Origin: Dicyema japonicum
Lineage: Eukaryota; Dicyemida; Rhombozoa; Dicyemidae
Reading direction: 5' to 3'
Length of the DNA stretch: 64,000 bases
NCBI GenBank assembly: GCA_011109175.1
Contig: RDEW01000017.1
Coordinates: 906,671 to 970,670, forward strand
Shown here: piece after piece, positions 46,434-57,631 of the stretch
Position numbering within the stretch: position 1 is the stretch's first letter
Layout: every line of letters starts with the position of its first letter
The notes under the pieces: model-generated
Databases searched by the model: none
The model's input: only the letters and a program-made list of their open reading frames with translations
What the model was told of the DNA's origin: nothing
Made by a program: the position numbers and the translations under genes

Positions 46434-48339
46434 ATATGAATATTATTCGTAGAAAATTATAGTCTTCCCTTTGCTGGTGGTTGGTTTTTTATTTCTCTCC
46501 GTTGCTTGGGAAATAATTTTTTTGAATTTTTATAATAAAAAGGCAATTAAAAATTCATAAACTGATAATTTTCTGAATTATTATTTTATATTTTTTATGA
46601 AAGTTTTCCAATCACTGCCAGTCTGGGGGGCCTAATGCTTCTGTTTCGGCCTATTAAGGGCAGTTTTTGAAGAATTTTGGGTCAAATTTTTTATTTTAAT
46701 CTTTAAAGTCAATAGTAAGGATTAAACTTAATAAAGGTGCTTGTTTGGTGAGTGATTAATCAATTGAAACACCAATTATTCTAACAATTTATTGACATTT
46801 CTGATTTTTCGTTCAGAAAATAGATTTTTAGTAATGCCATATGTTGTCGAATTTTTGTATTTATGTAGTAAATGTGAGGTTTGCTCATTCAATCAATGAT
46901 TTCTAGCCAGGTTAGAGAGTTACAAGTACTTTAAGTCCTTGGATCAGAAAAGCTGGTATAGAAAATTCTTTAAAGTGATGCATGTTTCTCAAGAAAATAT
47001 CAGAAATTCAACATTGCCTACTGAATTCCTGTTTAGGTAATCTTTGACAAAAATTCCCGCGTTTAATCAATAGTTTATTGGTTCACCAATGTCAATAAAA
47101 TTTGTATTTACGCTATAATTACGAGATTCAATAAAAATGTATTATTATTGTTTTTGTACTCTTAAGCTAACTTGTATAATTTATTTTGTCAATATTTTTA
47201 TTTTACAGTCGAAAACCTGCCATGTTGCCGTCAGAAATTGGTCAAAATAGTCTGCAAAGGCCAAAACACGGTATTTTGTGGTAATCAAAGCAGCAAGTTT
47301 TCTAAAACCCAGAGGTGAAAATTATTCGACAAATACATTCCAGAAATTCAAACCCTGTGTAAGAATATTGAATAAATCACAGGAAACACACACCATTGAG
47401 AATTCCCACAGAATGTATTGAGTACGTTTATTCAAATAGACCAACCAATCCCCAGAGTCGTCAAACAATAGATTTTACTTCTCTGGAAATAACGACTGGT
47501 CAGCCAGTATTAAAGGGAGTGCAAACTACGCACGTGTTCTTTACCCCTTTAAGGCAGAACACCCTCGGTTCGTAGTTGTTGGGACCAATGTAGAGAGCTA
47601 TCACTAAAACCGGGGGAAATCGTAAGAATAATTCAGCCAATTGACAATTATTGGTTGAAGGGGACGAACTCCGTTCAGAGCGGGATATTCCCGTTAAACA
47701 GAGTAAAGGTAGTCTCTATACGATGACTAGTTTGTGGACACCGTGGAGAGTCAGAATATGGTGGCTATATATTCATTCTCTGCGGAACACTCTGGGGAGT
47801 TGAGTTTTGACAAGGTTACTCCATACACTCAGTTTAGGGAGATATAATAGAGGATGTTGTTGATGTAGATGATAACTGGATGGAGGGAGTCCTCAATGGT
47901 TTTCGGGGAATATTCCCACGTGTTTTAGTGAAGAACTTGAATCATGAAACCAAAGAGTTGAGCAGACCTCAGCAAATCTTAGGGAATTTGAAACCAACGT
48001 GAGTGGGAGATAATTTGTAGGCATAAAGTTATATATGAGTACCAAACAAAAGAGTTTGACGAGCTGGATGTCGTCCTGGGAGAACTCCTTACAGTTTTGG
48101 AGAGATTCAACGATGGGTGGTGTTACGGAATTTCCCACAGAACAGGGAGTTACGGTGTCTTTCCTGGAACGTGCATTAGAGTCATCTAATTTTTTAATAA
48201 TTTTGTTAATATTTTGCCTTTTGAGGGATTAACAGGCAATCAAGTTGAGGACAATCAATAATCAATGCAATTCAGTGCACTTTGGGGGAATCGATATTAC
48301 AGGTTGACAATTCAGGCCTATCTTTTTTACTTTCCACGA
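46434..48339. other. Possible exons on the minus strand, unassigned
   Basis: 47200-48140 on the minus strand has several clean frames (for example 47893-48138, and a piece near 47530-47620 reading 'ALYIGPNNYEPRVFCLKG') that could join through small introns. No domain was recognised. 46434-47200 is AT-rich and shows nothing. Confidence 0.25.
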
Positions 48340-49053
48340 TTATTTGTTTATTTATTACCCCCGGGCTTACAATCTTTGGTAAGCCAAGCATTAACGGTCA
48401 CAGCTGATTAATCCATGGAAGGAACCCAAGGGGGGAAGTTGCTTGTGCCGGCAAAATCCATCCTCAAATAGTCTGTTACAGGCTTCCCCTTCAGAAGAGA
48501 GGTGAAGTAGGTTCGCTCTCTTCCATTTTCATCACACGTTCTATTGAAGCGGACATCACTTCATTTTTTGGGGGAAAGTTTTCATAATGTAATCTTCATC
48601 AGAGGATTTTGGCAGGGAGAAGGTAGGAAGATCCCTTTCAACACTATGTCGTGTCAGAAGGACTCGTCGCCTCACGGGTGGGATCTGTTTGACACGAATT
48701 GACCTTCGTTGAAAACTCCATAAAGGAGGATCATACCCACTCTCGGTGACAAGGTTTGCTTCGTTGAGGTTAGAAGCGGTTGATGGGGGAATACCAGTTA
48801 ATTGCAGCTGGTCTTCTACAAGTTAGTGAGGCCGGGGTTGCTTAGCTAACCAACTTCTTAGAACCATTCTGAAAATAGGCCATTCATTTGGTCCTCGAAA
48901 CGATCCATGAATGGCTTCTTCTGATACAAGCGAAAGGCTTGCTATCAACAAGCTTATGGGACTCCTGCCGAACATTGACGAAATCGAAGCTTCCTTCACG
49001 GGAAGTTCATGTTCACTTGGTGGACCTCCACTGCGGTCATTATACGGCATCAC
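48340..49053 (-). mobile_element. LINE 3' remnant, minus strand
   Basis: At 48343-48370 the minus strand has a CCCGGGGGTAATAAATAAA tail like those closing the LINE copies here. Upstream frames are broken. The family is not certain. Confidence 0.4.
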
Positions 49054-49874
49054 AAGACTTGATTAAGACCTCTGATTCCTTATTGGCTTTTATATCATCC
49101 CCCGTTCAATAGTAGATGTATAGCTTTCTTACTTCTAATTCACCCACACGCATTCCCAGATAATTTAGATGATAGGTCTTTGAAAGATCCCTTCTATTGT
49201 ATTTGGTAAAAGCTAGCCTTCTTAACGACATCCAAGAAACAGCAAAGAGATCTTCCAATATCAGAGTCCAAAAGGTAGGACACGTTCAGTCATTGTAGTC
49301 GTTGGGAGAACCGTCGAGATTTGTCCTCTGACGGGGAAGTTCTCTTGTGCAACCTATTGGGCTAAATCTAAAAACGAAGACACGTGACAGAGTATTAATT
49401 AGTCTTCATAATTTCTTTTGTTGATAGCTTTACATGCACAGAATAGGGTCATCATATGCCTCTGTTGTGGTGTGCTACTGAAAATAATGGAGTAATCCTC
49501 ATAATACGGCTATTTTTGATTATAAAAACACATTTTACTGGGGGTGACCGTTGACATAAGTTGGATTTCTTCAGAATCCGCTATTCTAGTAATGTTTCCG
49601 CTTGTTTTCCGAAAAATAATATCCTACAAAGTTTAGTTGGTTACATCGACCTGGCTGCTATCAAATTTCCAGCGCAAGTCCCTGTCATTGATTGTCCTGG
49701 TCAGAAAGGATTTGATTGATAGTACCAAGCTGGTCGGGTGAGGGCCATTCGAATTTAAAAGTTTAACGGCGATACGACAAAAATACAATAATTTTGTAAA
49801 ATTAAAAAAAAATTGTTAAAAAGTTGGTAAATTAAAGGCGGGTAATTTTCGGTGGTAGAGGTGGTCTATTACAC

Positions 49875-49985
49875 AGAATATCTACTAAGCTTCATGATGG
49901 ACGAGAGCCTTGGTTTTCTTTCTTCATGAGAACACTGACAGGGTAAAGGACTCGAAACTTGAAGTCATGAACAAGGGAAGCGTTG
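49875..49985. repeat. Dispersed repeat shared with 62035-62160
   Basis: Both places share 'TTAGCTTCATG'-type, 'GGATGA/GGACGA' and 'TCATGAG' blocks in order over about 110 bp, with moderate divergence. No coding sequence is evident. Confidence 0.4.
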
Positions 49986-50115
49986 GGTGCGTGTAGGATC
50001 CCCTTTCGCATCTTGTGCAGCCCAAAATTGGTAAGTATAATCCCAATCGATTATTCTCAACCCGGTAAACATGAGAGGGGACATCGCCTGATTAAGTGTA
50101 CTAAGTTTAGTCTCG

Positions 50116-50210
50116 GAGTCTCGACTTACTCAATAATGGAACCGGTTTCATTTACTATTCATGAAGGGATCAAATCAAGACTTTCATGAGATGTTCTGTT
50201 GATCCCAGTT
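50116..50210. repeat. Left 95-bp direct repeat flanking LINE copy 2
   Basis: Begins GAGTCTCGACTTACTCAATA and ends GTTGATCCCAGTT. It is repeated in the same direction at 52438-52532 with about five mismatches. Confidence 0.9.
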
Positions 50211-52437
50211 TAATATTTTTTTAATAACCCCGGGAACACCAAGAAAGAAAGACAAAAGAGTCAAACAGTTAGGTGATCCCAGTCCCGCAATCAATTGTGC
50301 CATTCGACGTCTGTGATCTCCATCGTCCCCACTACTTTCCGGAAGAGCCTTCTCTCGGTCTTTCGGAGGAATCCGATCGGGGAGGGGAATTTCTTATCCA
50401 ATCGGTTTTCTCTTGCCATGGAAATGATCAGGCGAAGCGGATTTCCATCTTCCTCACAGAGCGAAGAAATCCGGAACCACGACTACGGGTCTTAGCTTCC
50501 ATGAGTAGTGGGTCGACTGTTGATCCATTACGTGGGCAAAGCATACTGATGGTTTTCTGGTGTATTGAGTTGACTCTGTGGACCAAGTCTCCGATAGCGA
50601 ATCTTTATGCAACGGAGGCATACTCAACGGCAGGCGCGATTGTTTGTTGGTAGAGGGTAGAAACGGAAAAGTCCATGTTCCTCGTGGTCCTCCGAACAAG
50701 GGCGCGTAAACGTTAACTTTTGGAGGCCCCTGGTGATCATGTCTTTGCGTGGGAGTTGAATTGAGACTGTCGTACTTGACTCCAAGGACAGTGGGGGACT
50801 TTGTCACTGGAATCCTAGTGGGACCAATAAAGATACTCGGTTCATCCTTGGAACGACGGTCCGAAGTGAATGGAACAGATAGACTTGGTTGCAGAAATCG
50901 TAAGTCGATTGCCAAATCCAATCGTGGAGAATGTTCAATTTTGTCTGAGTTTTAAGGGATGCGACTTGCGTCGAGCGGTTCCGTATTGCAATGACTACGT
51001 CGTCTGCGTAGGATAATAACAGGGAATCTTCGTCTCCATCATTAGGTAGGTCGTGTAGGAAAAGGTTGAATAGAATTGGTGAAAGTGGAGACCCCTGGGG
51101 TACCCCGTTCGGTAGTAATCGTGATCTAGATCTGAGATCACCACTGACTACTCTTCCACGTCTTCCAGACAAAAAGTTGGCCAGCCATAATTTCACATTC
51201 GGACGAATATTAGTAGAAAATTTTTCCAAAAGATTTTCCTCGAAACAGTGTCAAAGGCTTTGTTGATGTCAATAGAAACCTTGTGAGGCGGGGGTGGGTG
51301 TTAAAACCGTCGGTAATGAACTGCGATAGTTGCCAAGTATGTAGCGGTGGACCTACCGCGGAGGAAACCATGTTGAAATATAGGACGTGGAAGATACGGA
51401 AAAATGACTGATAATACAAGTTTCTCCATAATTTTTGACAGTGTGCTGGTAAAGGAGATAGGCCTGTAAGAGGCATGTTCTGTCTCTGGTTTCCCAGCCT
51501 TCAAGATCGGTCTGATGATAGAATTCTTCCAAATCTTGTGAATAATATTATAGTTAATGGACAGGTTGTATATTTGCGTGAGGTAGCCAATTGCGTAGTG
51601 GCTTAGGTGTTTTAGGTGAATAGAAGATACTTTGTCAGGCCCGCACGCCCGTGAGCTCTTTAATCTGGTGATAACATCCAAGTGTCCTTTTATGCTCTGA
51701 CAGATCCTTTTATTCAGTTGTCTGAGGGCTGTCAAAGACTTCATGTCCAACAGATGGCATCTCTTCAGCCAGGTTTCTTTGTTTTATAAGACTTATTGTA
51801 TAAGAGCTGAGGGTAGGAATAAACTTCTTGTATGACGATACAGGAATAAAAATATGGTCGCTTTCTGGATGGACACGATCCTTGTGGAGGAATATATAAA
51901 TTAGCCAAATGGATCCAAAAGGACGGGAATACTCGATTTTGACAGTAATCTGCTCCAAAGTCTTGTCGGTGCCAAGAAGCTCTGAGGTTCGTTGAGTTGT
52001 ATTTATAAAGGGAATATCGTTCTTCATAATAGTTAGTAGTGCTCCTCCACGTCTTCCCTGACGATCTTTACGGATCACTGTGTATCCGGGAAAAGAGGGT
52101 GTTGGTATGGAGGGAGATAGCTTGGAATCCTGTATTAAAGCGAGATCAGCCCTATTTTCGCGGAGGAGTGCCCGGAGTTCAAAGATTTTCCTCCGGATCC
52201 CATTCGTATTCAGTTGTATAATTGTCAAATCTCTCCATGGCCCAGGATTGGTTTCGACTTCTCCACATAAAAAATCAGAAGTCTGGACAAATGGCGACAT
52301 CAGATAGATCAAAGACACACGAGTTGAGGGGACCACCGGACGGTGGGGAGAAGCTGTTGGCTCTTTTCGTTCCTTTTTGGAATGGGTGACACCATTTATG
52401 GTGAGCCACATGACACCACGCTAACAACATAATTCTC
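50211..52437 (-). mobile_element. LINE family A, deleted copy, minus strand
   Basis: The same family as 17188-22270. The 5' end is at about 52430 and the A/T tail at 50211-50230. The 2A motif stands at 52235-52267 (C-G-E-V-E-T-N-P-G-P-W). A first deletion removes most of the endonuclease after 'IYIFLHKD' including SDHNP; a second removes about 270 bp before the polymerase. Polymerase blocks remain: 'SRACGPDKVSSIHLKHL', 'GVPQGSPLSPILFNLFLHD' and 'YADDVVIAIR' (about 51000). Endonuclease start and RT read in different frames. The copy shows the empty MULE target site. Confidence 0.85.
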
Positions 52438-52532
52438 GAGTCTCGACTTACTCAATAATGGAGCCGGTTTCATCCACTATTCATGAAGGGATCAAATAAT
52501 GACTTTCATGAGATGTTCTGTTGATCCCAGTT
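52438..52532. repeat. Right 95-bp direct repeat flanking LINE copy 2
   Basis: The partner of 50116-50210, lying directly outside the 5' end of the LINE. Best read as a very long target-site duplication. Confidence 0.9.
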
Positions 52533-52648
52533 GATTGAATAATTAATGACATTGATTGAATATTTTTTCGAAATTTTTTAAAATTAATTTAAATTAATTT
52601 ATGTAAATTATTATTAATAAAATTAAAAAATTAACATTAAACTGCCGA

Positions 52649-53282
52649 TTAATGGCCGATAGCTTTTTTGAGGGGGCAGAAAAACTTCTTGAAATTTGGT
52701 TCAAAGAGACCGATATTCCAACTCAGGATTTGAGGGATATCGAAAGGTTCTCCTTCAATATGACACCGTAGACCCTTTCTGGACAAAATGCTCTCCAAAG
52801 CCAACTGCAAAGTAATCAGCTTTTTCCGCACAAAATTCGTTGACTCTTACATCCTCAGGTTTTCCAATTTGTAATTTCCCAGTGAAAGCAGTCTCTTTGT
52901 CATGAAAAATAGAATAATTCTCAAAACGTGTGGCACCACAAACCAAATGAGGACAATTTCATATCTTTTGGAGATTGCCGAATGTTTGTGTGGTTTTACT
53001 GTCGTCGAGGTCAGTCTGCGATAAAACTGTAGAAAGTCTTCTATTCACGGAAAAAATTGATGAAACCCTTCCTTCAGCACGGAGTTCATCAAACCTTTGA
53101 GCGTGAGGTGCTCGTTTTCCTTATTTCTAAGGTTGGAGAACTCAAGAAAATCTTTGGGGGAGGAAATTCGTACGTTTTTGGGGACATGGATGAGGAGTGC
53201 TGGTAATTCATGTACTTTTATGTTGGTTTCTCTTCATGTTTTCAAGAACCAAGCATCTGAATCTCCCCGTGGAAACCAATGA
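52649..53282 (-). CDS. Unassigned multi-exon gene
   Basis: On the minus strand an exon reading 'ATRFENYSIFHDKETAFTG' to 'IGKPED' joins across a 31-bp GT-AG intron (52808-52838) to 'LITLQLALESILSRKG' and 'CHIEGEPFDIPQILSW', ending at 52649. Upstream, 53040-53230 is open with 'LPALLIHVPKNVRISSPKDF' and 'NEHLTLKGLMNSVLKEG'. No family was recognised, and the start is not fixed. Confidence 0.4.
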
Positions 53283-53945
53283 AGATCAGGATTCCACGTT
53301 GGAGGTGGTCTTGGTGAAATCACCTAGGTATTGATGGTTGGCCTGGATCCTAATCAGTCGGATGACTGTCTCGAAACTGTATAATCCACGTGGCTATGAA
53401 TTTACTAGGGAATGATGTTCCCTGATAGCAAGGTTGACGTTGACAGTCACTACTTTGACCCATGTGGATATTCCGCTAATGGGGTCATCAACGAGGGAAT
53501 CATGTGAATTCTAATTATTAGAGATACTATTATTCTGTGCACGTGACTCCACAGGAAGAGTTTTCCTATGCAAGTTTTGAAACCAACGTCATTGATGTGT
53601 GGTTTGGCTAAGCACGTTTTAGAATATTGCCGAAATTGTCAAACACGTGGTTGATTCCTTCAATCCTCAATGTTTCATTGTGACCTTCTTCTCCCAGCAA
53701 GTCTATTTTCGCTGTATTTTAGTCCCAAACATATCACAAAGCACTTTGGACTCAGCGAGAACTACACGTCGTCAGGAGACCATATCAAGAAGGCTGTCAC
53801 ACCTCTCAATATAGGCGAGTCGACATTCACTGTGCTGTTTTGGAGAGTACCACTTCTCCTACGCTTATTATAAGCAATTTGGATAGCATTCTGACTGTTT
53901 CTGTTCAATTTGTTACGTTAACATAAGGCATTTATTGGAAGAGAG
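53283..53945. other. No supported gene
   Basis: Only short frames. Three CACGTG hexamers occur within 270 bp (53387, 53540 and 53645). Confidence 0.35.
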
Positions 53946-55055
53946 TTATCTGCAGGCACATTTGGTAACTGAGGCAGAGTAGTAGCGGTGGAGGAAGTGA
54001 TTGCCTGCCCTGTCTGTTAAGAGGACGTCAATGTGAGTGAACTCGTATGGGATGCAACTGGGTGGGGGAAAGTTGTTGGCTAGAAACTCACTGTCGAGAG
54101 TCCCAAAGTGACACAGAAACTGAGAATGAATTGTGGGTCGCTGGTAACTCGAGAGACTGAATCCACACGTTCCTGAGCAATAGTTCATGTAGAAACCACG
54201 TGGAGTCACTACGTATTTCTAAATCACGTGTGTTTACACAAAGCATACCCCCCACTCAAAGTTGTCGAAATTCAAATAAAAGCTCACCAGACGGCATTTT
54301 TCATACTCGTATGACATTACTAAGGGTAACAACCACGTCTTACTGGGCTCCCGATCCTGCTTGATCTTGGGGATGAGGTCGGCTGTGGACTCCTCATCGA
54401 GCATGATGTTACTTAAGAATTTCAATCCATAGTAAACTGCCAGGAGAGGCCTGTACTTGGCATCTTCCGTTTTAGTGACGACAGGATCTCTTTCGGAGAC
54501 CATTTTCTCGAGACTGTCTGTGATGACTTGAATGTCGACGATGAAGTGACTGAACTGCTTAGATTGGCACTTTTCAAAGAGTTTCTTTAGGTTGACGTAT
54601 ATCCACTGACTCGGGGGGTCAAAACTCACTTGGTAGTTTACTGTTGGTTTGGCATATAAAGTTCCAACATAGTACTGACGGGAGTTGAATTCGTCCTTTC
54701 CCCCGTAGAAGACCAAGCGGATATTGATCTCTGAGTTAAAATCTGGGGGTATGTTGGAGGCATTAAAGTAAATATGTAAAATGGCTGAGTTCAATTTTGT
54801 TGATGGATCGAAGACTTCTTCCTCAACATTGAATGATAAGCCTCCTCTGGTCCCTTAAAGTGAGACAAGTCATTTACAAAAGCAAGGAACGACCACAATC
54901 CCCGAGTGCGACTCGTCAATGTCGAAGGAACGCACAGAAGTTACATTGTAAAACTCTAACGGATCGATCTTGGTGGAATTCCCAATGATGGTGGACATGA
55001 GCACACTCAACATGCCAATCATTTTGAAATGGTAGTAACGTGTACATTTGAACAT
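53946..55055 (-). CDS. TGF-beta superfamily ligand
   Basis: The ATG (55055) leads to 'MFKCTRYYHFKMIGML' with a hydrophobic core that can serve as a signal peptide; the second Met is an alternative start. Introns at 54854-54877 (24 bp) and 54219-54248 (30 bp) join three exons. The prodomain is followed by the C-terminal cystine-knot domain: 'KCRLVSFYLNF', 'FEWGKYVVTPRGFYMNYCSG', 'TCGF', 'PTIHSQFLCHF', 'PPSCIPYEFTHIDVLL' and the final 'SVTKCACR'. The order matches BMP/activin ligands. The usual CC pair is SC, so the cysteine of the interchain bond is missing, as in GDF9/BMP15, and there is an extra Cys in 'FLCHF'. No RxxR furin site is visible; 'KIKQDR' before the domain is the nearest basic stretch. 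Confidence 0.9.
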
Positions 55056-55176
55056 AAAGCTTTATTTGCTGGCATTTTCCGATAGTCTTATTGTCGATAA
55101 AACGTGTAAATTATTATGGGCACTTACGTCATAGGACGTGAAATAGCATGTGCAACACGAAAAGTCAAACTACTAG

Positions 55177-55440
55177 TTACTTTTTCCAACTCTGGTCATT
55201 CTTCGCCTTCCTGTCTGTCGGGGTCTTCCCCGTCCTTGAGGCGTCTCCCGATTTACTTAAGATCTTTGTTAAGGTCGGTTGGTAGAGTTGATCACAGAAA
55301 CGCAGTGTCCAAAATAATCCTCCATGGCCATGATTGCGGGGGTCCCCAGGTCCAGACGAAGTATTCGTCCAAACAGCCTTCAGAATCTCACACGAAAGCG
55401 TTGTGCTCCTCGTTCTCTTCCAAATAATATCGGATGGCAT
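55177..55440 (-). other. Open frame in a dispersed repeat
   Basis: The minus-strand frame includes 'WTNTSSGPGDPRNHGHGG', matching the broken frame at 10470-10540. Probably part of an old element rather than a host gene. Confidence 0.35.
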
Positions 55441-55792
55441 TCTTGAGTAGTTCCAGGAGGAAAGGAAATACGGATGCTGGTCTTAGTGGAAGGAGTTCAG
55501 CTTTCCAAGTTCTTCACAGGCCCAAGTTCCCGGGTTGTACAGGAGTATTGGTGCGTTGTACAACGGAACATTGTATCCACACCGAGCCTTTCACGTGCAA
55601 ACCAGGTTTTCTTGATCTTGTGCAGTGCGGCGTTTGCTTAAGGAAGTATTTATTTAACTAAGGAAGTATCTATAAAGTCACGACTTAGGATATAATGGAA
55701 TGAAGTTAATTAATCTTTTATTTAATTATTAAAAAATAAATAATATTTAATTTATTATAAAATTAATAATATTTAAATTAAACACATTTTGT

Positions 55793-57101
55793 ATGTTTCG
55801 TCATCGGAAGGTTTTCGTACCAAAAGGAGTGCCTAAAACCAACCATGACACTCCAGAGATTACTAACTCCAACACAGAAACTTCCAATATCAAACAAGAA
55901 CTTCAAAAATCTCAAAATACTCCCACAGAACCTCAAGAACTGATAAGTGAATCATCTATCACCCCAGACTGTTCGGGAATAGAGTCAGATGGTGAATCAA
56001 CAAACTTACAACCACCTGAGCCCCCCTTTAAGAATGTCCCCCAACTAAAACTTATTGATGGTAACAACATACACTAACTATTAGGCAATGAACCTCAAGA
56101 ACTGATAATCGAGTCATATATCACCCCAGACTGCTCAGGAATAGAGTCAGACGGTGAATCAACAAACTTACAACCACCTGAACCCCCATGTAAGAGAGTC
56201 CCCCAACTAAAACTGATTGATGGTAACAACATAGCTTAACTATTAGGCAAACTCGTGCTTGTCGATGGTGATAGTCAGACTTCTGAGTGTAATTACTCGA
56301 TTAATGAAGATGTGGAGTCTGTGCACTCACTAGATACTGTTGATAACTCTCAGACAGCCCTTGAGAACTTCCTCAAACCAAAAGTATGGTTGACTGTAAA
56401 TTGTAGAGAAAATTATTGACAAAAAGGTCAAAGAGGATAAAAATAGTGACTGATGATTCATTCGTCCCCAATGACGACATGAAAATGTCAGATTTAGTCA
56501 CTATTACCCGTTGTAACTCTGGGAGTAAGAGGACTGTTGTAAATAAGCCTCAAATCCCCGTTAAGCCAGCAACTCCCAAACCTACTAAGGTCTATGCCCC
56601 TAGACTGAGGATAAATGATTACGGAGAAGTGGTAATTGACGAGGAGAGGTGGTTTTTGTAGTAATATTAGTTTGGTGGTAGATGTCAGGGCCGCCGCGCA
56701 AGAGGACATTGACAACGCTGTGGTTGTGAAGGATCTCCCAAGAAGTTATACAAATTATAGGAAATTAACGAGTTGTAATCGTCGGTGGACTGTGGCTGGT
56801 ATTTTTGTTGGTAATGAGTGAAGATAGTAAGCGGTTTTTGATGGCCCTAGCTATGTTTGGGACTGACTTTAGTGCCATAGCTGGTGTATTCCCTGGAAGA
56901 CACCAAAGGGACATTCTGGTAGACGTTGTGATTACACGTAGAATAAATATAAGTCAGGACTGCGTACTAATCCACTGGTGATTACTCAAATGCTTAGTGA
57001 GTGTTGTTGTTATTGTAGGGAGACGAATTAAGGTGGACTATGATTACTTTAAGAAGGATGATAAGAGTACTCATATTACAGTTGATGACAATACTTTGTG
57101 A
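55793..57101 (+). CDS. BDP1: TFIIIB subunit B'' (Bdp1), SANT-domain protein
   Basis: Bdp1 is part of the factor that recruits RNA polymerase III. The ATG at 55793 and seven introns (56061-56084, 56223-56246, 56384-56406, 56649-56670, 56799-56823, 56919-56941 and 56997-57018; 22-25 bp) give one frame to TGA 57099-57101. The conserved core is plain: 'PRLRINDYGEVVIDEESLVV' ahead of the SANT domain, then 'NRRWTV', 'RFLMALAMFGTDFSAIAGVF', 'PGRHQRDIL' and 'NKYKSGLRTNPLVITQML'. The N-terminus is acidic and disordered, and exon 2 is a tandem copy of the end of exon 1. The protein is much shorter than vertebrate Bdp1, as expected for a reduced genome. Confidence 0.92.
55928..56251 (+). repeat. 162-bp exon-plus-intron tandem duplication in Bdp1
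   Basis: Units start at 55928 and 56090. Each has 133 bp of coding sequence before a 24-bp intron with almost the same sequence (two or three changes), then the first bases of the next exon. The period is a multiple of three and the intron phase is kept, so the protein gains a repeated segment ('EPQELI...QLKLID') without frame loss. Confidence 0.9.
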
Positions 57102-57631
57102 TATATTGTGTTTTAATAAATTATTAATTAAAAAATAAATTATTAATTGAAAATTATTGTCTCCCTCGTATGTAAACTCGGTTAGTCAAATGGGCGCTTC
57201 TCCTGTCCTGGTCATTCTTGCCCGCTTTTGGTGGTTACTTTCTCATTAGCCGCTGGTTTCATTGAGTTGAAGGGTCAGGTGAATAAATCAAACGATTCAC
57301 CTCAAGTTTTGGAGATGGAGTCATGAACGGTGGTTGTCAGACGTTTTGATGTACATCTGATGTCTCCAATATCTTTATGAAGGAGAACTAAGACATTCTG
57401 CTGAGATGATGTTGTCATGACACCGGCTCACATCCAAAAAAAAACAGTAAGGAGCATTCCTTGGTTCTCCCTTAACGATTAGTTATGACAACTGTTCTTC
57501 ACTTGAAAAATAGTGTGTCCTGCCTGAGAATAGCCAATATGTCTCATAGCATAACCTAAGTCAGCGATTATAAGACAAATCTTGAAACCAATCCAATTAG
57601 CCTAAAGGAAGATTAGTAATGTTAGTTAAGA
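57102..57631. other. Intergenic between convergent genes
   Basis: A/T-rich just after Bdp1, then mixed sequence without a supported frame. The convergent neighbours end on either side. Confidence 0.4.
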
